DNA from: Candidatus Amarolinea dominans
Lineage (GTDB): Bacteria > Chloroflexota > Anaerolineae > SSC4 > Amarolineaceae
Length of the DNA stretch: 53,935 bases
Reading direction: 5' to 3'
Assembly: GCA_016719785.1 (NCBI GenBank)
Contig: JADJYJ010000022.1
Location: 1-53,935 of the forward strand
The position numbers and the translations under genes were made by a program. This document shows, piece after piece, positions 40,514 through 48,079 of the stretch (the first letter of the stretch is position 1; each line of letters begins with the position of its first letter). The notes beneath the pieces are model-generated. The model had not been told where the DNA came from, ran no database searches, and saw only the letters and a list, made by a program, of their open reading frames with translations.

Positions 40514-41937
40514 CTACTGCGGATTGACCAGCACCCAAATCAAGCCGTCGGCGGCCTGTCCCAGAGCGAAGCCTAGCGTCGGCGCGCCCTCGGCGACGAC
40601 CATACCGTCGACGGTTCGGGTTTCCAGCGGCCGCACCCGGCCATCGGCAGCCGCTACGACACGCGTACCGGCGGCGATGGCGGCCACGCCTGTCGTCATC
40701 CGCACCTGCATCGGCCCGCTATAGACGACGACGACGTATTCGCCTGGCGCGGCCGCTCCGTCGCCGGGGAGAAGCTGCCGGCCGTTCTCCGCCGGCAGGT
40801 GCTCGGTCGCAGCAACCAGGGCAGCGCGGCCGGCCACGACGCCCACCGCGGCCTGGCCCGGCTGCGCGGGCAACACATCCCACAGCGCCGCCGCGTTATC
40901 GAGATCGGCCGGCGTGACGCCGCGCACGGCGACCACGTCGCCGGGCTGCAAGGCGCGCGTGCCGGTGTTGACCGCAAAGCTTGCCTGCCGGCACCCGGTG
41001 CAGGTGCCGGTAATCGTCACGCTGCCGTTGAACCAGCCGGCCCAGCCCGCGCCGGCCTCGCCGTAGACCGCGCGGCCGCCGTTGAGGACCTGGCGGCCAC
41101 GCCGAAGCCGCCGCCGCTGTTCTCGCCGTAGACGCCGCTGGTGATGGCGCCGTTGCTGTCGCCGCGCACGCCGTTGCCGCCGCCGCTGTTGATGCCGTAG
41201 ACGCCATTGTAGGCGCCGTTGGTCGTCAGCGCATAGACGCCGTGGGCGCCCGCCGAGCCGACGTAGACGCCGTTGCCGCCGGCCGCGCCGACGAACAGGC
41301 CGTGCGCGCCGGCCGACTGCACGCTGGCGCCGCTGCCGTCGACGGCCTGCACCGAAAGGCCGTCGCCGTCGGCCGACATGACGCGCAGCCCGTGACCGGT
41401 GGCATGGCCGATCTCCACCCCGTTGCTGGCCGTGTCGATCGGGCACGAGCCGACGCTGCCGGCGGTGCAGACACGGACGCCGTCGCCGTTGCCGCCGCCT
41501 GCGCCAGACGCGCCGACGAAAATGCCGGCCCAGCCGCTGTAATAGACGGATACGCCCGCTCCGCCGGCCTGTGCGACCGCCAGGCCGTCACCGCTGGGGT
41601 GGTTGTTGTCCAGAACCAACGCCGCGTACCTGGGCGAGCCAAAGGAGCCGATAATCGCCAACGAGTCGGAGCCTGTCCAATTCTGGCCCAGGTGGTCGTG
41701 GTTGTTGTCGCTGACCCATGTCCCCGATTGGTTCCAGTGGCCCGCGGTCAATTGAATGTCGAAGATATCCACGTCGCCGTCCTGGTCGGCGTCGCAGGCG
41801 GGGTCGTAACTTGCACCGGGTGCGCACGGGCCCGGCACCGGCCTGGCGAGCGCTGGTTGGGCGCTGGCGATGCCCAGAATGGCCAGTCCCACCACCAAAA
41901 CAACCACGCGGCCGAAGCGAGCAGACGATCCTCTCAT
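40514..41937 (-). CDS. Secreted repeat protein with type-3 cap (G), one frameshift
   Basis: GGAGG lies 6 bases before ATG 41937. The protein has a signal peptide, an EF-hand-like loop CDADQDGDVDIFDIQLTAGH, short Gly/Val repeats of about 10-11 residues (SAGAHGLFVGAAGGNGVYVG) and a cap with NTGTRALQPGDVVAVRGV, GEYVVVVYSGPMQVRMTTGV and APTLGFALGQAADGLIWVLV, clearly the same cap as protein F. One base is missing near 41090; with it the product is about 474 residues. Extracellular; function unknown. Confidence 0.8.
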
Positions 41938-41969
41938 GGCGGTCCTCCACAACCTGGGGCGTGTCAACG

Positions 41970-42129
41970 CACGATCGCCCGGCCAGATGGCGGCTGGAAG
42001 CCGCGGCTACGCAGACAAACGCCCCCTGCGGGGCGTGTCGCCTCACGATCGCCCGGCCACATGGCGGCTGGAAGCCGCGGCTACGCAGACAAACGCCCCC
42101 TGCGGGGCGTGTCGCCTCACGATCGCCCG
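41970..42129. repeat. 74-bp tandem repeat, hairpin-rich
   Basis: Two copies begin at 41970 and 42044 and a 12-base third starts at 42118. The copies differ at one visible position (ccagatgg/ccacatgg). Each unit holds cgatcg, the stem gcggct-gga-agccgc and the stem gcccc-ctgc-ggggc. It lies upstream of gene G, in the 374-base stretch 41938-42311 that has no gene. Confidence 0.85.
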
Positions 42130-42135
42130 CGTGTT

Positions 42136-42154
42136 ATCCTGTGGCCGACAGGAT
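42136..42154. terminator. Short hairpin
   Basis: atcctgt-ggccg-acaggat is a perfect 7-bp stem directly after the 74-bp repeats. There is no T-tract, so a terminator role is only possible. Confidence 0.3.
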
Positions 42155-42257
42155 GAACCACCTCAGCATACAATACAACAAATGGGAGAACAAGAACATC
42201 CCTCACCTGTCTGGCCAGGGATGAAATTACGAGGGATATTTTACCGTTTTGCGGCAC

Positions 42258-42271
42258 AAGAACTAGTTCTT
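42258..42271. other. 14-bp palindrome
   Basis: AAGAACTAGTTCTT is perfectly self-complementary and lies 40 bases past the end of pseudogene H. It could be a protein-binding site. Confidence 0.3.
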
Positions 42272-42311
42272 TTGGGCAATGGACTCTGTTTGCCGTTCCG
42301 CGCAGATCGAA

Positions 42312-42547
42312 TTACTCCGTCTCGTCGAGGTTACGCTGGTAGTCCAAACCCAACTCTGCCGGCTGGCCCAGCTCCACGGGGTGCAGGTAGAGCCCGCGCT
42401 CGCCGGCCGGCTTGGCCTCCTCCACCGGGATGCTGTGGCGGCCACGGCGGGACCATCCGGCGGCTCCTGCGCGCTGGCCGGCCCCATCGCCAGCGCAAGG
42501 AACATCAGCACGACTGCCAGGGCAGTCACACGAACGATGGGAGTCAT
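42312..42547 (-). pseudogene. 26-residue-repeat protein H, almost entirely deleted
   Basis: From ATG 42547 the signal peptide (VVLMFLALAMGPASAQ) and EPPDGPAVAA match protein B/D. A frame change then joins directly to HSIPVEEAKPAGERGLYLHP and the family tail LGLDYQRN, stop at 42312. The EF-hand, all repeats and most of the cap are gone, over 500 residues compared with its relatives. The leader and AGGAGG site are preserved. Confidence 0.85.
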
Positions 42548-42639
42548 GACTCATACCTCCTGAATGTTGTTGCGCACATGTTTCTGAACTCCACCAGTTC
42601 TCCAACCTGCACGCCGTTGATAGGGGTGTTTTCGTTCAT
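42544..42639 (-). CDS. Conserved short leader ORF of gene H
   Basis: A 31-residue frame starts MNENTPINGVQVGELVEF, contains NMCATTF and ends RRYES. It has a good AAGGAG site 7 bases upstream, its ATG overlaps the stop of the upstream gene (ATGA), and its TGA overlaps the ATG of H. The peptide is closely similar to the leader frame of protein D. Translation is likely; function unknown. Confidence 0.45.
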   Translation of the reverse strand: MNENTPINGVQVGELVEFRNMCATTFRRYES

Positions 42640-43550
42640 AGTTCTTCTCCTTTCATTGCTTGCAGCCCATCCCGCAATCGAACTGCGAGACTGGCCAACT
42701 CCTCCAACTCGGACTCGTTCAGGCATGACCACGGCGCAAAGAAGAGACGTTCCGTCTCCGCTTCGACCTCTGCCCGAACCTGTTTGCCCGCCGCTGTGAT
42801 TTGAACTACGCCCGAACCTTCCTCCGCCCACCCGCGCCCGATGAGTTCCCTCACATCCCCCGCGTGGACATCCTCCGTCACGCCGCGGCGGCTGGACTTC
42901 TCGTGGAGTTCGTTGAAGGTCAGCGCGTCGTTCTGGGAGAGTTTGTCGAGTACCTCCCACGCGTGACCTTCGACTCCGTGCGCGCTCCACGTGGCAAAAT
43001 AGCAATCGTCGCGGTGACCTTCCAACAGGAAGCAGTGGGCAATAAAACCTTCGAGCGTCGCGAACACTCCCGTCCGCTCGTAGAAATCTCGTTTGGCTTT
43101 TATCAAAACATGCGCGGGTGGTTCAGGCGAATGGAACGCCGCGCCTGAAATGCGGGCAAGCAGATCGCCAATTGTCCGCAACGACTCTTTTGGCATGGGA
43201 GTGAGGGGCGCCATCGCTTCATTCCCCACATTGATAAGTCGAAGCGCAGTGGTTCTTCCCGACTCGGTTGCGCGATATTTCCCCTGACCGTCAGTCGCCA
43301 AATATCCCTGCTGAACTGCGGAGGAAAGTCGCTCATCGTTCACCTGCGCAAGCCCGTATGGAAAGTATCGCATGAACTGGGCGATGGAAAACGGATTGGC
43401 GTCGAATGCCCAAATCGCCGTCACCCAATTGTAGAAATTAGGGGGCAGTGAAAGTTCCTCCGCAGCTTTGTCTGCGGCGGGGTAGGCATAATTGTCGCCC
43501 AAAATTTCCGAACTTTCTTCAAGCGTAGACCAGATGGATTGCAGATTCAT
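42636..43550 (-). CDS. Hypothetical protein with winged-helix-like parts
   Basis: AGGAGG precedes ATG 43550. The intact 304-residue protein is helical, with LRLINVGNEAMAPLTPMPKE, RRGVTEDVHAGDVRELIGRG and VVQITAAGKQVRAEVEAETE, a pattern like winged-helix (MarR-type) regions at both ends around a middle part with FYERTGVFATLEGF. I do not recognise the family with confidence. By eye its DNA is somewhat less GC-rich than the neighbours. It is followed without gap by the leader ORF of H. Confidence 0.6.
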   Translation of the reverse strand: MNLQSIWSTLEESSEILGDNYAYPAADKAAEELSLPPNFYNWVTAIWAFDANPFSIAQFMRYFPYGLAQVNDERLSSAVQQGYLATDGQGKYRATESGRTTALRLINVGNEAMAPLTPMPKESLRTIGDLLARISGAAFHSPEPPAHVLIKAKRDFYERTGVFATLEGFIAHCFLLEGHRDDCYFATWSAHGVEGHAWEVLDKLSQNDALTFNELHEKSSRRGVTEDVHAGDVRELIGRGWAEEGSGVVQITAAGKQVRAEVEAETERLFFAPWSCLNESELEELASLAVRLRDGLQAMKGEEL

Positions 43551-43578
43551 AGGAGCCTCCTGATTTGTCTTGTGGCAG

Positions 43579-43890
43579 TCACTCCACTCTATGCCAGGGA
43601 ACGGCAAACGATTTCGGGCGCGGGGGCATTTTGTCTTCCACCAACGTGAAGGTCAATGTGTTCCCATCAAGATTCCATCGGTACTTGCCCGCCCCGTATT
43701 CGGGCGCGGCATACGATCCTTCCACATCCTCCACTTCGAGGAGGTCGCCCGTCACCTGGTATTTGCTGATGACAATGATCTCCCCTTCGAGAGACAGGGT
43801 TATTTTCCCTCCCTCGTAAATGTCAACGACGGGCGAATACTCGCCAACGGTATAGGTGAACTTGCCAGTCGGAAAAACTTGATCGTTCAT
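43579..43890 (-). CDS. Small lipocalin-like hypothetical protein
   Basis: The 103-residue product from ATG 43890 is all-beta: GKFTYTVGEYSPVVDIYEGG, KYQVTGDLLEVEDVEGSYA and GKYRWNLDGNTLTFTLVEDK. The last motif is common in small lipocalin-like proteins. Its ATG overlaps the stop of the zinc-ribbon gene (ATGA), with GAGGAG upstream, so the two are coupled. Confidence 0.65.
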   Translation of the reverse strand: MNDQVFPTGKFTYTVGEYSPVVDIYEGGKITLSLEGEIIVISKYQVTGDLLEVEDVEGSYAAPEYGAGKYRWNLDGNTLTFTLVEDKMPPRPKSFAVPWHRVE

Positions 43891-44141
43891 TGCATATCTC
43901 CTCTGTTTGTCGCAGGTATGCGCTCGATTGTAGTTGAACGCCGCTCGCCGCACTGCGGGCAGTAGACCAGCGCCTGCTTGCGGGATGCTGCGGCCTTCCA
44001 GCGGATGCCGCCCGCGTCCCACACGGAGCGCGTCGCCCCGCAACTGTTGCAGCGCATCTGCCAGGCCTGCGACTCGGCGCGCATGGCGTCCGCCCATCGC
44101 TTGGGCAGAACCGCCATCAAAAAACGTTGGATTCGTGTCAT
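43887..44141 (-). CDS. Small zinc-ribbon protein
   Basis: Adjacent ATGs occur at 44144 and 44141; AAGGAGG fits the second better. The 84-residue protein has MRCNSCGATRSVWDAGG and LVYCPQCGERRSTTIERIP, one four-Cys zinc ribbon with 20-25 residues between the CxxC pairs, after a basic helix (FLMAVLPKRWADAM). Function unknown; it overlaps the following gene. Confidence 0.65.
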   Translation of the reverse strand: MTRIQRFLMAVLPKRWADAMRAESQAWQMRCNSCGATRSVWDAGGIRWKAAASRKQALVYCPQCGERRSTTIERIPATNRGDMQ

Positions 44142-44180
44142 CATGCCTCCTTCGCGTACGATCATCGGACGACAACAAGC

Positions 44181-44324
44181 CTATTTCAGGATCACCGGCA
44201 GGAAGGTCGCGGCGGACGGCTCCGCCAGATCGTCCCGCACTGTCGCCGCGGCCGGCGCGATCAGCGCAGCCAATCCGGCCAGGATGAGCAGCGCCAACAA
44301 AGTCAAAACACATGCAGTTGACAT
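44181..44324 (-). CDS. Small membrane or secreted peptide
   Basis: A 47-residue frame, MSTACVLTLLALLILAGLAA then LIAPAAATVRDDL and FLPVILK, has a strong hydrophobic N-terminus like a signal peptide or single TM helix. It is first in a minus-strand series with the zinc-ribbon and lipocalin-like genes. Confidence 0.4.
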   Translation of the reverse strand: MSTACVLTLLALLILAGLAALIAPAAATVRDDLAEPSAATFLPVILK

Positions 44325-44388
44325 CGTGTCTTCCTCTCAGCCAGCGGAGCGTGCTGAAAGCTCCCTGGCCAACCCTCCGGTAGGTCGC

Positions 44389-46332
44389 CTACGGCCCATA
44401 CAGCTCATACGCGATCCGATGGCCGCCGATGCAGGTACCGCTCATGTTGTTGGTGGTCTGGAAATCAACCTGGATGAAGTAGCTGCGCCAGTCGTCGAGG
44501 GTGACGTCGAAGGTCTGGCCCACGGTATTCCACCCAAAGGGGCCGCTGATCACACCGATCTGCCCGATCTGCGTGACGTTGCTGCCAGAGCCGAAAAAGC
44601 GGCTGGCCAGGGTGCTGGTCATGACGCCGGTGGCGGTTGCACTGTACGCTTCCGTGATGATTTGGGTGATCCGCGCGCCGGCCGGCAGACTGAAAGGGTA
44701 AATGAGCCGGCGGCCGGCGTTGTCGTTGGCGCCGCCCGTGGCGAAACCCAGACAGAGTGAGGTACCCCAATTACCGAGGCCGGGCGCGTTGCCGTAGGTG
44801 ATGCCCGCGCTGCGGAAGACGGGCTGGCCGGCCGCGCCCAGGATTTGCAGCAGGTGGGTCGGATTGCACTGTTTGTTCAGCCGCCGATCCTGGTCGTCGC
44901 TGACATCGGTGCAGGTCAGCGCGCCACCGTCAACATGCACCAGCCCCCACCCCAGCATCGAGTTGCGGATGTCTGAATCGGCGCGGGCGCCCGCATCATT
45001 CCACACCGCGTTGATGCTCCCGCGCACCTGGGATGAATCCACCCGTACGCCGCCGCCGGTGGCGTTATGGATGCCATAGCCAGTGATACCGCTGTTGGAG
45101 AGGGCCCGGATCTCGCTGTTGGTCACTTGAAGCACAGAGTCTTGTACAGACAGGCCGATAGCCGGGCCCACGCCCGTACCATCCACCGACGTATGGTGGA
45201 CTCGCAGCGCCCTGTCGTAGTTGGATACGCTGCTGATGCCGTAGACGCCGATATCGCCGCCAGTAACGACGATGACGCTGTTCTCAATTTCCAGACCCGT
45301 ATCGTCGAGGGCTTGGATGCCAAATGACTGGCCGATTCCTCCCAACACTGTCACCGAGCTGTTGCTGAGGGTGAAGGCGGTGTTGATGTTGGTCGCGCCA
45401 GCGGTGGCGTAGCCGCCAGCCGCGGCCAGCGTGCTGTTGCGCACGGTAACCTGGCTATCGGTCGCCTCGATGGCCCTGGCATTGGTGTTAGAAGATTCGG
45501 CCTCGATGCTGATCCGGTCCAACTCAACGGCGCTCCCCCACACCTCGATGCCACGTGTATCGGCATCGCCGTTCTGCGCCGTCAGGCTGCTCTCGCGTAA
45601 CCTGGCGACGGCCTGTTCTGCGACGTAGAGCGCCGCGTTTTGCAGCCCACCTTGTGCATGAAGCCTGAGCATCTCGCCCTGCAACACGGCGCCAGCGTCT
45701 GTTACGTAAAGGCCGAAGTAGTAGCGGCAGCACGGCTGGCCCGTCCCATCCGCCCGCGCCGTGAGGTGGGTCAACGTGGCGCCGTTGCCGCTGCGCAGGC
45801 GCACCGCAGTGTTGACGTACCCCGTCCCTGCATTGACCACGGTGAGCTGGCTGGCGCGGCTCTGGTCGCTGAGCACCAGCGTCGCGGTGGGAAAGTTGAG
45901 CGCATCTATGGGGTTTCCTACCGTGCTGCTGATGATGGTGGTCTCCTCGCCGCTCCCCAACAGGTGCGTGAAACTCGGCAGCGTCACCGCTTCCACGTAC
46001 GAGCCGGGCAGGACGCGGACCACGTAGGGGCTGCCGGCGCTGGCGTTGCCGGCCGCGTTGATCGCGGCCACGGCTGCGCCGACGGTCAGATACTCGCCCC
46101 CTTCTTTGGCCACGATCAGCTCCCGATCGTTGTAGGGATTGCCGCTGGTCCCCCAGGCCGCGGCCACAATCTGCAGGTCCACAACGCTGATCGTTCCGTC
46201 GCCGTTGACATCGTAGCGCGGGTTGTAGACGGCCTGGGCCAGCGCCGGCGCCGCGACTATCGCCAGGCCCAGCGATAGCGCAACGACCAGCCACACGGCT
46301 GCCGGCGCAGTCACACGAAACACAAAATTCAT
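44389..46332 (-). CDS. Secreted beta-helix protein with N-terminal EF-hand (I)
   Basis: GGAGG lies 7 bases before ATG 46332. The intact 647-residue protein has a signal peptide, a dockerin-like loop YDVNGDGTISVVDLQIVAAA at about residues 38-58, then a pectate-lyase-like beta-helix that opens with GGEYLTVGAAVAAINAAGN and YVVRVLPGSYVEAVTLP. Later turns include DTGLEIENSVIVVTGGDIGV. A C-terminal beta domain carries CIGGHRIAYELYGP. Pectin-lyase-fold proteins include glycan lyases and adhesins; no catalytic motif is evident. It seems part of the same exported protein set as A-H. Confidence 0.85.
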   Translation of the reverse strand: MNFVFRVTAPAAVWLVVALSLGLAIVAAPALAQAVYNPRYDVNGDGTISVVDLQIVAAAWGTSGNPYNDRELIVAKEGGEYLTVGAAVAAINAAGNASAGSPYVVRVLPGSYVEAVTLPSFTHLLGSGEETTIISSTVGNPIDALNFPTATLVLSDQSRASQLTVVNAGTGYVNTAVRLRSGNGATLTHLTARADGTGQPCCRYYFGLYVTDAGAVLQGEMLRLHAQGGLQNAALYVAEQAVARLRESSLTAQNGDADTRGIEVWGSAVELDRISIEAESSNTNARAIEATDSQVTVRNSTLAAAGGYATAGATNINTAFTLSNSSVTVLGGIGQSFGIQALDDTGLEIENSVIVVTGGDIGVYGISSVSNYDRALRVHHTSVDGTGVGPAIGLSVQDSVLQVTNSEIRALSNSGITGYGIHNATGGGVRVDSSQVRGSINAVWNDAGARADSDIRNSMLGWGLVHVDGGALTCTDVSDDQDRRLNKQCNPTHLLQILGAAGQPVFRSAGITYGNAPGLGNWGTSLCLGFATGGANDNAGRRLIYPFSLPAGARITQIITEAYSATATGVMTSTLASRFFGSGSNVTQIGQIGVISGPFGWNTVGQTFDVTLDDWRSYFIQVDFQTTNNMSGTCIGGHRIAYELYGP

Positions 46333-46652
46333 TTCCACACCTCCTACGCCAAACCCGGTGATGACTGCTCACCTTTTCGCAGGCGGGGTATCTTCTCGGT
46401 CGCAAACGGCAATGGTGAATGAGGAAGCGCCCCGTATCTCTGGCGGGTGATATGAGATGGTTGTCTATGCCGAAATACAATGGCGCCGGAACGCAATGGG
46501 GTGATGTGGAGATTGACGTAGATTGCGGCCCTGGTGTGACGGCGCGAGGATGAATTCACAAACCGGTGCAGCAAACTCTACTCACCGCAAAGACGGGAAG
46601 AATCCGTGTCCATCCGCGTGAATCCGTGTACGAACAGTAACAGCCGCCAGGA
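46333..46652. other. Gene-free stretch with short repeats
   Basis: No gene is seen. Near 46585-46600 is ccgcaaagacgggaag, almost the same as 8127-8142. From 46600 to 46629 three 10-base units read gaatccgtgt, ccatccgcgt, gaatccgtgt. The left part should hold the promoter of beta-helix gene I. Confidence 0.5.
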
Positions 46653-47537
46653 TCAGGCGCGGGTCGGGCGGGGGCGCGGGGCCAGGTTTTCCTTGCCGTA
46701 TTTGCGCACGAGGAAAATGGCAATGGCCCAGGGCAGGATGCCGTACAGCGTCTGCGCTGCGTAGTTGTTGGACGAAAGCACCAGGTACGACTGCACCGCA
46801 TTGCCCCAGCCGTGCAGCAGGATCATGATCCACACGCTCTCGGTGTTGTTGTAGAGCCAGGTGTTGACGATGGTCCAGCCGATGATGCCCATCGTCAGCC
46901 CAAGCAGCGAGGCGATCAGCGGCGCCGGGCCGGCGGCCAGGTTGTAGTAGATGATGAAAGGAAAATGCCAGACGCCCCACAGGAGGCCCAGAATCCAACT
47001 GGCGCGCTCGGCATGGAAGCGGTGCTGCAAGCGGGGCAGAGCAAACCCGCGCCAGCCCGGCTCTTCGGCAATGCCCGTGAAGATGAGCATGTACAGGAAG
47101 AACGGAATGAACGAGCCGATGGGCAATTTCGCGGTGTAATCCAACTTGCCGCCGCTGGAGAGCAGCCCCAGGCCGAGGCTGACCACGCCCAGGGCCAGCG
47201 GAATGCCCAGCGCGGCCAGGTACCACCTGGTGTCAACCCGCCAAAGGGTGGAGCGGCGCCACAGGTCTCTCAGTCCGGCCCGGCCTTCCACCACAGATGT
47301 GACGAGGATGGCCGCGAACAGCGGGCCGGCGCCTAGTGTGAATAAGAAGTAGACCAGCGCCTGTCCGGAGTTCAACCGGCCGGCCAGCAGATCGAGAAAA
47401 TACTGAAAGTTGGTCTCATTGCTCAGGGACATCCCCTGGCCGGGCGCGAGGGCAATCGCGGCCAATTGCAGACTCCAGGTGATGGCGTAGGCCAGGACAA
47501 AGAACGACACGAGCGGGTGCTGCTTGATGAGTTTCAC
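46653..47537 (-). CDS. CPBP-family intramembrane metalloprotease
   Basis: GTG at 47537, with AGGAG 5 bases upstream, is the best start. The 294-residue protein has about eight TM segments and the CPBP (Abi/CAAX) motifs EEPGWRGFALPRLQ, WHFPFIIYYN and NTWLYNNTESVWIMILLHGW with the conserved Glu-Glu and two His residues. Such membrane proteases relate to CAAX prenyl protease 2 and to bacteriocin self-immunity proteins. Its start overlaps the stop of a truncated MazF-like frame. Confidence 0.88.
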   Translation of the reverse strand: MKLIKQHPLVSFFVLAYAITWSLQLAAIALAPGQGMSLSNETNFQYFLDLLAGRLNSGQALVYFLFTLGAGPLFAAILVTSVVEGRAGLRDLWRRSTLWRVDTRWYLAALGIPLALGVVSLGLGLLSSGGKLDYTAKLPIGSFIPFFLYMLIFTGIAEEPGWRGFALPRLQHRFHAERASWILGLLWGVWHFPFIIYYNLAAGPAPLIASLLGLTMGIIGWTIVNTWLYNNTESVWIMILLHGWGNAVQSYLVLSSNNYAAQTLYGILPWAIAIFLVRKYGKENLAPRPRPTRA

Positions 47538-47653
47538 GGCAACTCCTGCGCGTTGGACACATTCTGGTCCTTCATAACCCAAGAACTGACGACTTCTGTG
47601 CCTATGACTGGGTTGAGATCGCATAACACCACATCTCCGCGCGTGATTGTCAC
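47534..47653 (-). pseudogene. MazF-like toxin N-terminal remnant
   Basis: A GTG at 47653 opens TITRGDVVLCDLNPVIGTE, the signature start of MazF/PemK endoribonucleases, then diverges (VVSSWVMKDQNVSNAQELP) and stops after 39 residues. The family needs about 110. It overlaps the antitoxin-like gene by GTGA and the CPBP start by its own TGA. Confidence 0.65.
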
Positions 47654-47880
47654 CACTGGATCTCTCCGCGTGCCAGGCGACTCTCATAGTCTTCGAGATT
47701 GGACAAATAATCGGAAAGGCCTATCTCGGAGAGTTCAAGTGTCTCAGTGAACTGATTCCACAGCTGCCAGCGGGTGGTGTCTTGTCTCATCAGCAAGAAG
47801 TCTATGAAATCGTTCACTTCTTGAACGAACGATTCGGGCAACTGAAGAACCTTAGTGATGGTCATGTCATAAACGCTCAT
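47650..47880 (-). CDS. DUF2281-like antitoxin
   Basis: The 76-residue product has ITKVLQLPESFVQEVNDFID at the N-terminus, matching the LPE-xx-QEVxDFxxFL pattern of DUF2281-type antitoxins, and an acidic C-terminus (SEIGLSDYLSNLEDYESRLA). It overlaps the MazF-like remnant, giving the usual antitoxin-toxin order. With the toxin broken it may now be an orphan. Confidence 0.65.
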   Translation of the reverse strand: MSVYDMTITKVLQLPESFVQEVNDFIDFLLMRQDTTRWQLWNQFTETLELSEIGLSDYLSNLEDYESRLARGEIQW

Positions 47881-48079
47881 TTTCTCGCTCGATTCTCAGC
47901 TAGACGATGCATCTACCGTCAACGCTGCTGAAACATCATTGTGCATCTACTTCTAAATCGTTTGGACAATCCCGCCAGGGGCGAAGCGTGCTACGGCTCT
48001 GTTATCGCTGGCAGTATACCCCTGCCCTCTACCCGTGTCAAACATCATTCGCCAGCCACCGGCGCTGTCTGTTGCGAAT

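Noticed and set aside
41970..42129. 74-bp tandem repeat as CRISPR
   Set aside because: The whole unit is repeated with one difference, so no variable spacer exists, and no cas genes are nearby.
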